A DNA stretch of 10,011 bases from NCBI GenBank assembly GCA_035711465.1, contig DASTCC010000131.1, positions 1-10,011 on the forward strand, read 5' to 3'. Shown here piece after piece: positions 1 through 6,893 of this stretch. Both the position numbers and the translations under genes were made by a program. The notes under the pieces were generated by a model that had not been told where the DNA came from, did not search any database, and saw nothing but the letters and a program-made list of their open reading frames with translations. This DNA comes from DASTCC01 sp035711465. Lineage in GTDB: Bacteria > Acidobacteriota > Vicinamibacteria > Vicinamibacterales > SCN-69-37. Position 1 is the stretch's first letter; every line of letters starts with the position of its first letter.

Positions 1-2010
1 GCCTCCTTCCCCACGAACATGCGGACCGTCACGTACCGCCGGCCGTCGTGGAGCGACGACGGCAAGACGATCCTCGTCGGCATCGCGGCGTGGGAGGCCA
101 AGCCGCCGGCGCCGCCGCGCGGGCGTGGCGCGAACGCCGCCACTGACGACGAATCCGCCGGACGCGGCGGCCGGGGCGGGCGCGGCGGCAATGCCGGCGC
201 GAACGGCCAGGAGCGGGACGAGCCGGCGGCCGTCGACGTGTGGCACTGGAAGGATCCGATCGTGATGGCGCAGCAGAAGCTCTCGGCTGCGGCCGATCGC
301 CGCCGCAACCTGCTGAGCGCCTGGCATCTCGATACCGGCCGCTTCGTGCAGATCGGCAAGACGCAGCAGGAAACGATCACGCCGATCGCCGGATGGTCCG
401 CGGCCCTCGTCGACGACTGGTCCGCGTACGCGATGGAACGATCGATCGGACGCCCGGCGGGCGACCTCCACCTCGTCGATCTCGCCTCCGGCAGCCGGAC
501 CAGGATCAAGGAACGCGTCACCGGCCGATCCGCCAGCGTCAGCCCGGGCGGCCGGTTCGTGCTGTTCGTCGAAGGCGGGCACTACATGACCATCGACACC
601 GGGACGCGCGCGATCGCCAATCTGACCAAGTCGATTGCGACGTCGTTCGTCGACGTCGAATCGGATCAGACCAGTGCCGAGAAGCCGATGTTCGGCGTTG
701 GCGGCTGGACGAAGGACGACGCGGCGGTGCTCCTCTACGACAAGTTCGACATCTGGCTCGTGCCGACCGACGGGGCGAAGCCGTCGCGCCTCACCAGTGG
801 CGCGGCCGACCAGGTGCGGCACCGCTACCTTCGCATCAACCCCGACGCCGAGTTCGTCGACGTCGCCAGCCCGTCGTACGTCAGCCTGTTCGGCATCTGG
901 TCGAAGCAGTCCGGCTACGGCATCCTCAAGACGTCGGGGTCGGCGGCGTCCGGGATGACCGGCACGGTCGACCGCGCCGTCTGGATGGATAAGTCGGTGA
1001 CCGGACTGTCGAAGGCAACGGGCGCCGACGTCTTTGCCTATACCGTGCAGGCTCACGACGACTCGCCGGACCTGTTCCTGACCACCGCCGCGCTGAATTC
1101 GCCGAGGCAGATCACGACGACCAACCCGTTCCAGTCGAAGTTCGCATGGAGCCGGAGCGAGCTGGTCGAATACAAGTCGGAGAAGGGGCTGCGACTCGAG
1201 GGCGCGCTCTATTACCCGGCCGGCTACCAGCCTGGCAGGACATATCCGATGATCGTCTACGTCTACGAGACGCTCTCGGACGGCGTGCACCGCTACGTCG
1301 CGCCGAGCGATCGCGACTACTACAACACGACGGTCTTCACGAGCCAGGGCTACTTCGTGCTGCAGCCGGACATCATCTTCCGCCCGCGCGAGCCCGGGCT
1401 CTCCGTCGTCGAATGCGTGCGTCCGGCCGTGAAGGCCGTGGTCGACAAAGGCCTCGTCGATCCGAAGCGCGTCGGGATGGTCGGTCACTCGTGGGGCGGC
1501 TTCGACACCGCCTACATGGCCGCCAACACGACGACGTTCGCGGCCGCGGTCGCCGGCGCGGCGATCACCGACCTCGTCAGCAACTACGGCAACCACCACT
1601 GGAGCTCGGGCATCGCCGAGACCGATCACATCGAGACCGGCCAGCAGCGCATGGTCGTGCCGCTCTACGAGGACCTGCAGGCGTACATCCGCAACTCGGC
1701 CATCTACAACGTGCCGAAGATGACGACGCCGCTGCTGCTGATGACCGGCGACAACGACGGCACGGTGCACTGGCACCAGGCGGTGGCGATGTACAACATC
1801 GCGCGCCGCGCCGGAAAGAACGTCGTGATGATCGTCTACAACGGCGAGGACCACGGGCTGCGGCAGGCGAAGAACCAGGTCGACTACCAACAGCGCATCC
1901 TCGCGTGGTTCGGCCACTACCTGAAGGGCGATCCGGCGGCAAGCTGGATCACCGACGGCCAGAGCTTCCTGGCGCGCGAAGCAGAGGTGAAGAAGGCTGG
2001 CGGGAGGTAG
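1..2010 (+). CDS. S9 family prolyl oligopeptidase-like serine peptidase, 5' end missing
   Basis: The reading frame is open from base 1, ahead of the first in-window ATG at 19, so the true start lies outside the window and part of the N-terminal beta-propeller is missing. Residue numbers here count from the Met at 19. Up to about residue 380 the protein has WD/propeller-like beta repeats (SWSDDGK, DVWHWKDP at 73-80). The alpha/beta-hydrolase domain runs from about 395 to 650. The catalytic triad is complete: Ser491 in GHSWGG, Asp580 in GDNDGTVHW and His612 in GEDHGL. Members of this family cleave short peptides, often after Pro or Ala, usually in the periplasm. A Gly/Arg/Ala-rich low-complexity insert (about residues 31-70, with RGGRGG) interrupts the propeller just before the DVWHWKDP motif. 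The family call is firm; the substrate is unknown. A strong hairpin follows the gene, so it is probably the last gene of its transcript. Confidence 0.93.
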   Translation, partial: ASFPTNMRTVTYRRPSWSDDGKTILVGIAAWEAKPPAPPRGRGANAATDDESAGRGGRGGRGGNAGANGQERDEPAAVDVWHWKDPIVMAQQKLSAAADRRRNLLSAWHLDTGRFVQIGKTQQETITPIAGWSAALVDDWSAYAMERSIGRPAGDLHLVDLASGSRTRIKERVTGRSASVSPGGRFVLFVEGGHYMTIDTGTRAIANLTKSIATSFVDVESDQTSAEKPMFGVGGWTKDDAAVLLYDKFDIWLVPTDGAKPSRLTSGAADQVRHRYLRINPDAEFVDVASPSYVSLFGIWSKQSGYGILKTSGSAASGMTGTVDRAVWMDKSVTGLSKATGADVFAYTVQAHDDSPDLFLTTAALNSPRQITTTNPFQSKFAWSRSELVEYKSEKGLRLEGALYYPAGYQPGRTYPMIVYVYETLSDGVHRYVAPSDRDYYNTTVFTSQGYFVLQPDIIFRPREPGLSVVECVRPAVKAVVDKGLVDPKRVGMVGHSWGGFDTAYMAANTTTFAAAVAGAAITDLVSNYGNHHWSSGIAETDHIETGQQRMVVPLYEDLQAYIRNSAIYNVPKMTTPLLLMTGDNDGTVHWHQAVAMYNIARRAGKNVVMIVYNGEDHGLRQAKNQVDYQQRILAWFGHYLKGDPAASWITDGQSFLAREAEVKKAGGR

Positions 2011-2022
2011 AACCCCGCCACT

Positions 2023-2128
2023 CGTGCGTCGTGCGCTGTGCGTCGTGCGCTGCGCGACGTGCGACGTGCGGCGTGCACGAAGCACCAGGAACCAGCACGG
2101 CGCACCGCGCAGGGCGCACCACGCACGT
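2023..2128. repeat. Heptanucleotide tandem repeat with inverted copies forming a long imperfect hairpin
   Basis: Eight uninterrupted 7-base units of consensus CGTGCGN run from 2023 to 2078: CGTGCGT, CGTGCGC, TGTGCGT, CGTGCGC, TGCGCGA, CGTGCGA, CGTGCGG, CGTGCAC. After a short spacer, reverse-complement units run from 2094 to 2128: AGCACGG, CGCACCG, CGCAGGG, CGCACCA, CGCACGT. The arms 2023-2049 and 2101-2127 are complementary at 22 of 27 positions, with two more G-T wobbles, around a 51-base centre. A small GTGC/GCAC hairpin lies at 2073-2085. The element is noncoding and starts 12 bases after the S9 stop codon. Its function is unknown. It could be a dispersed genomic repeat, a transcript-end structure or a protein-binding array. 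Confidence 0.8.
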
Positions 2129-2178
2129 GGCTGTGCAGATTCGTGAACGACGAGTTCTGTATTTTCTGAAACAACCTT

Positions 2179-2222
2179 GAGCCCGCCGACATTGCAGAAA
2201 CTGCAATGTTTGCGGGCTCTTT
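2179..2222 (+). terminator. Probable intrinsic terminator after the S9 peptidase gene
   Basis: The arms 2179-2197 and 2201-2219 form an almost perfect stem closed by an AAA loop. The outer 8 bp are GAGCCCGC with GCGGGCTC, followed by one C/T mismatch at 2187/2211, one G-T wobble, and nine inner pairs including ATTGCAG with CTGCAAT. The right arm runs into TTT at 2220-2222. The T tract is short, so termination may be partial. The orientation favours the plus strand. If the downstream promoter lies before it, the same structure would sit in the bacteriocin leader and act as an attenuator. Confidence 0.6.
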
Positions 2223-2300
2223 CACGCCGGCGAAGCGGCGTCAGTCTTGCACTGGCCGAGGGCAATCCCCGGGGCGTGCACGTGTGCGTGCCCGGATCCC

Positions 2301-2306
2301 AAGGAG
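2301..2306 (+). promoter_or_regulatory. Shine-Dalgarno site fixing the bacteriocin precursor start
   Basis: AAGGAG lies six bases before the ATG at 2313. This supports 2313 over an in-frame TTG at 2247, which has no such site and would place 22 uncharged, Cys- and Pro-containing residues before an otherwise clean signal peptide. Confidence 0.85.
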
Positions 2307-2312
2307 CGTGCG

Positions 2313-3038
2313 ATGACTGCGCGGACACGCCGTCGCCTGACCTTCTGCTTCGTGCTCGGCCTGATTGCTCTGCCCGTGGAAGCGCTGCTGCTGCCGATCG
2401 CCCGGACGCCCGATGCCACGACCGCGGCGCAGGAATGGGTCGCGGATCGGTCGACGACCGAGATCGCCGACGCCGTGGCCAATATCGAGAACTACCCGGC
2501 CGCCTATCGCCGCGCGATCATGGCGACGCTGTCGCCGGCCGATCGCGCCGCGGCGTGGCGCTCGCACTTCGACCGGTTCATCAGCACCCATCCGGAGCTC
2601 ACCGCGAGTCAGCGGGCGATCATCGAGGACGCCAAGGCGGCGCTCACGCCTGCCGCATTCGAGCCGCCGCTCTCGCCCGAGGTGCAGGCCAAGGTCACCG
2701 CGGTCTTCGAGGCGGCGACGAAGTCGCTCGGGCCGACGGCGACGAAAGAGCTCTTCGTGACGATGGGTCCGCAGGGTACGCTGGCCGCCAACGCACTGCC
2801 GCTCTCACAGCAGATCGCGGACAAGATCCGCGCCTGGCGCGTCAGCTCGGCGGACACGCCGGGCTGCAACTGCAACATCGACATCGACACCTGCGACGTC
2901 TGGCCCGAGGAAGACTGGCTCCAGTGCTCGGAGCTCTACACCTGCGGCATGGACCTCAGCTGGCCGATGTGCGGGCCGCTCTGGTCGTGGGCGTGCACTG
3001 GCTGGTGCCGCGTGAAGATCTGGCCGGAGGCGTACTGA
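2313..3038 (+). CDS. Fulvocin C-related bacteriocin precursor (exported, cysteine-rich C-terminus)
   Basis: This 241-residue protein has three parts. Residues 1 to about 27 look like a Sec signal peptide: a basic start (TARTRRR) followed by a hydrophobic stretch. Residues of about 35-180 are Ala-rich and probably helical, with an ENYPAAYRRAI...LSPADRAAAW pattern and no cysteine. Residues 185-241 carry eight cysteines (185, 187, 194, 205, 211, 220, 228, 232) with spacing C-1-C-6-C-10-C-5-C-8-C-7-C-3-C, plus seven tryptophans. From memory, Myxococcus fulvus fulvocin C is a 45-residue bacteriocin with eight cysteines in four disulfides and starts its core with the same C-x-C-x6-C spacing; databases hold a fulvocin C-related precursor family. 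I infer Sec export, oxidation of the C-terminal core and proteolytic release. Killing activity is unproven, and no immunity gene is evident. A thioredoxin-like gene follows after 7 bases. The alternative is an exported Cys-rich protein with another role. Confidence 0.75.
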   Translation: MTARTRRRLTFCFVLGLIALPVEALLLPIARTPDATTAAQEWVADRSTTEIADAVANIENYPAAYRRAIMATLSPADRAAAWRSHFDRFISTHPELTASQRAIIEDAKAALTPAAFEPPLSPEVQAKVTAVFEAATKSLGPTATKELFVTMGPQGTLAANALPLSQQIADKIRAWRVSSADTPGCNCNIDIDTCDVWPEEDWLQCSELYTCGMDLSWPMCGPLWSWACTGWCRVKIWPEAY

Positions 3039-3045
3039 TCCGCTG

Positions 3046-3594
3046 ATGGAGACCGAACACGACAAGGTCCTGGGACGAGGCTCACTCATCGTGAGCCTCG
3101 TTCTCGTTTTGGTCGTCGGTACCACCGCAGGCGTCGTCGCCTGGCCACGTCTGGCCCGCAGCGTCGGCACGACGGCCGCTCCGAAGCCCCCGGCGCCCGC
3201 GTACAAGGCCGGCGACACGGTAGATGTCCCTGCAGCGTGGTACGCGGAGACGCCGTACACGCTGGTTCTCTTCGGTCAGTCGACGTGCGGGGCCTGCCAG
3301 CGCGCGCAGCCCTATCTCAAGCAGCTGGTCGCGCATCTCGAGGGCCGCGCTGCAATCGTGCTGGCCACGCCCGGCGCCAACCTGCATCGCGACGCCGAAG
3401 TGCGCTACGCCCGGTCCATCGGACTCGACCAGAGCCACGTCGTCGAAGCCACGCGCACGCTCAAGGCGACGGTCACGCCGACGCTTCTGGTCGTGAATCA
3501 GCGCGGCGAAGTGCTCGGCGCCTGGGAAGGCGTCGGGCCGGAAGACACGCACGAGGCGCTGACAAGAGCGATCGATCGAGCGATCGACAGGTAA
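3046..3594 (+). CDS. Membrane-anchored thioredoxin-like thiol-disulfide protein
   Basis: This 182-residue protein has one N-terminal membrane segment (about residues 12-33, rich in Leu and Val), a Pro/Ala linker (about 42-53) and a thioredoxin-like domain (about 58-175). The active site is CGAC at 81-84 in the context FGQSTCGAC, and the cis-Pro loop is TVTPT with Pro145. The topology suggests the domain faces the periplasm, as in TlpA/ResA-type proteins. It lies 7 bases after the bacteriocin precursor and is probably co-transcribed. The only Shine-Dalgarno-like sequence (GGAGG, 3026-3030) is 15 bases upstream, so translational coupling is likely. I infer that it forms or corrects disulfides in the Cys-rich peptide. 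A GTG at 3091 is an in-frame alternative start but would shorten the membrane segment. The protein ends in a short AIDRAIDR duplication. No partner such as DsbB, DsbD or MauE is present in the window. Confidence 0.85.
   Translation: METEHDKVLGRGSLIVSLVLVLVVGTTAGVVAWPRLARSVGTTAAPKPPAPAYKAGDTVDVPAAWYAETPYTLVLFGQSTCGACQRAQPYLKQLVAHLEGRAAIVLATPGANLHRDAEVRYARSIGLDQSHVVEATRTLKATVTPTLLVVNQRGEVLGAWEGVGPEDTHEALTRAIDRAIDR
3075..3110 (+). terminator. Terminator-like hairpin inside the start of the thioredoxin-like gene
   Basis: ACGAGGCTCAC (3075-3085) and GTGAGCCTCGT (3091-3101) form a perfect 11-bp stem around a 5-base loop, TCATC. The stem is followed by TCTCGTTTT (3102-3110). The structure begins 29 bases after the ATG at 3046 and encodes part of the membrane segment. 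It could attenuate read-through from the bacteriocin gene, lowering expression of the second gene relative to the first, or it could stabilise the upstream mRNA end. It could also arise by chance from Leu/Val codon choice, although an exact 11-bp match with a T-rich tail makes chance less attractive. Confidence 0.4.
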
Positions 3595-3614
3595 CGACGG
3601 GCTACGGCGGGTCA

Positions 3615-5453
<1,839 letters not shown>

Positions 5454-5458
5454 GGGCT

Positions 5459-5464
5459 CCTCCT
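5459..5464 (-). promoter_or_regulatory. Shine-Dalgarno site supporting a TTG start for the M2 peptidase
   Basis: Read on the minus strand, AGGAGG lies five bases before TTG at 5453. It decides the start codon because no in-frame ATG precedes the signal peptide, and the next alternative, GTG at residue 10, would remove its basic N-region. Confidence 0.75.
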
Positions 5465-5494
5465 GGACGACGGTGATTTATCCGATCGACTCGA

Positions 5495-6835
5495 TCATAG
5501 TCCTTTCACCGGGACGACCGCGGCCCGGCTCTTGTGCGACCAGACGCCGAGCAGCACCGAGCCGACGAGGATCAGCCCCAGCGCCAGGCCCATCCACAGG
5601 CCCTCGATGCCCCAGCCGAGCCGGAAGCAGAGCACGTAGCCGGTCGGCAAGCCGATCATCCAGTGGCCGATGAGATTGGAGTACATCGGCATCCGGGTCT
5701 CGCCGAGACCGCGGAGCGCGCCGGTCGTTACCGTCTGGACGCCGTCGAAGAGCTGAAAGACCGCGGCGATGAGCAGCACCGCGGCGCCGGCCTCGACGAC
5801 CGACACGTCGTCGGTGAACAGTCGCATGAATGGCCGCGGCGTGAGCGCGAAGAGAGCCGCGGAGATCATCATCACGCTCGTCGCCAGTCCAAGCGCGCCC
5901 CAGCCGGCGAGGCGCACGCCGTGCGCGTCGTGCCGGCCCATCGCCTGGCCGACGCGAACCGCCGCAGCCGACGAGATGCCGTACGGAAACATGAACACGA
6001 AGCCGGCGATGTTGAGCACGATCTGATGCGCGGCGACGGCGGCGGGCGCGATCTTGCCGGCCAGCGCCGAGGCGGTGGCGAACACGCCGACCTCGAGGAG
6101 GATCTGCCCTGCCGCCGGCAGGCCGACCTTCAGGATGGCCCACACCCTCGCGACGTCGATCGCGAACGGCACGTCGTGCAAGCCGGACGGCGTGTCGCGC
6201 TCGCGCCGGAGCAGCACGACAAAGGTGAAGACGCCGAGGAAAACGCGCGACACCACCGTCGCGTACGCCGCTCCGACGACGCCAAGTGCCGGAAACCCGA
6301 GCCGGCCTTCGACCAGCAGCCAGTTCGCGCCGAGGTTGATCGCGTTGGCGATGATCAAGCCGGCCATGATCGGCCGGACAACGTTCATCGCCTGCAGATA
6401 TCGCCGCATCGCGATGTAGAGCATCAGCGGCGCCACCGACCAGAGCAGGCTGGTCATGTACGGCGACAGCGCGGCGATCACATCCGGGTGGAAGCCGACG
6501 GCCGGCAGGGCGCGGACGCCCAGGAACGCGACCACCGTCAGCACGACCGTCATCACGATCGCGAGCTGCACGCCGGCAAAGAGCCAACGATGGCACTCGT
6601 CGATGCGGCCGGCGCCGAAGCTGCGCGCCACGAACGTATCGAGCGCCAGCAGGGTGCCGAAGCCCGGCATCATCAGCGCCATGAACAGGATCGATCCCGC
6701 GCCGACCGCGCCGATCGCGGCCGGACCGAGCGGCGCGACCATGATCGTGTCGACGATGCCCATCGCCAGCCAGCCAATCTCGGCGACGACGACGGGCCAG
6801 GCGAGCGCCGTCATGGCGCGCAGTTCCTGACGCAC
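5495..6835 (-). CDS. MATE family efflux transporter (NorM-like)
   Basis: This 446-residue protein has about twelve hydrophobic segments in two related halves (about 5-215 and 230-440), the usual size of a MATE transporter. Family signatures include GIVDTIMV (26-33) in helix 1, YLQAMNVVRPIMAG (146-159), AVRVGQAMGR in the second half (292-301), GALRGLGETRMP (372-383) and GWGIEGLWMGLALG (407-420). Such proteins sit in the inner membrane and export cationic drugs or metabolites using a sodium or proton gradient; the substrate cannot be told here. The start is uncertain. GTG at 6835 keeps the family-like ELRA lead-in but has no clear ribosome site. ATG at 6814 (residue 8) has AGGAA nine bases upstream. 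Neighbours on the same strand are 58 bases upstream and 41 bases downstream. Confidence 0.93.
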   Translation of the reverse strand: MRQELRAMTALAWPVVVAEIGWLAMGIVDTIMVAPLGPAAIGAVGAGSILFMALMMPGFGTLLALDTFVARSFGAGRIDECHRWLFAGVQLAIVMTVVLTVVAFLGVRALPAVGFHPDVIAALSPYMTSLLWSVAPLMLYIAMRRYLQAMNVVRPIMAGLIIANAINLGANWLLVEGRLGFPALGVVGAAYATVVSRVFLGVFTFVVLLRRERDTPSGLHDVPFAIDVARVWAILKVGLPAAGQILLEVGVFATASALAGKIAPAAVAAHQIVLNIAGFVFMFPYGISSAAAVRVGQAMGRHDAHGVRLAGWGALGLATSVMMISAALFALTPRPFMRLFTDDVSVVEAGAAVLLIAAVFQLFDGVQTVTTGALRGLGETRMPMYSNLIGHWMIGLPTGYVLCFRLGWGIEGLWMGLALGLILVGSVLLGVWSHKSRAAVVPVKGL

Positions 6836-6893
6836 TCGATGATTATGGATTGCGCGGCCGCGAAGAATCGACTCGCGCGTCGACCGTCCGCCG

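Larger units (their letters stand above)
2011..2312. other. 302-base intergenic region between S9 peptidase and bacteriocin gene
   Basis: No credible gene is seen here. The region holds, in order, a heptanucleotide repeat element (2023-2128), a comparatively AT-rich stretch (about 2131-2178), a long hairpin (2179-2219) and a GC-rich leader ending in a Shine-Dalgarno sequence (2301-2306). The promoter of the downstream bacteriocin gene should lie in this gap, but I could not identify convincing -35/-10 boxes. The AT-rich stretch contains TATTTT around 2160 without a well-spaced partner. Confidence 0.6.

Noticed and set aside
2023..2128. Reading the repeat array as a CRISPR.
   Set aside because: Units are 7 bases with no spacers, and there are inverted copies, so it lacks the repeat-spacer structure.
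2140..2166. A possible promoter (TTCGTG with TATTTT) in the AT-rich stretch.
   Set aside because: The spacing is too short for a sigma-70 promoter and the boxes match poorly, so I did not annotate it.
1146..2180. A plus-strand frame overlapping the S9 catalytic domain and running into the heptamer repeat.
   Set aside because: It is an Arg-rich shadow frame without a recognisable domain, and the S9 frame here contains the catalytic triad.
2247..2312. A TTG start 22 codons upstream for the bacteriocin precursor.
   Set aside because: The ATG at 2313 has an AAGGAG site at six bases and begins a clean signal peptide; the extension would bury it.
5495..6835. The MATE transporter as exporter or immunity factor for the bacteriocin.
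   Set aside because: It is on the opposite strand, separated by the M2 gene, and the precursor has its own Sec signal; MATE proteins move small molecules rather than disulfide-rich peptides.
6853..6862. A 10-base palindrome CGCGGCCGCG in the gap upstream of the MATE gene.
   Set aside because: It is short and expected by chance in DNA of this GC content, with no repeat or motif context.
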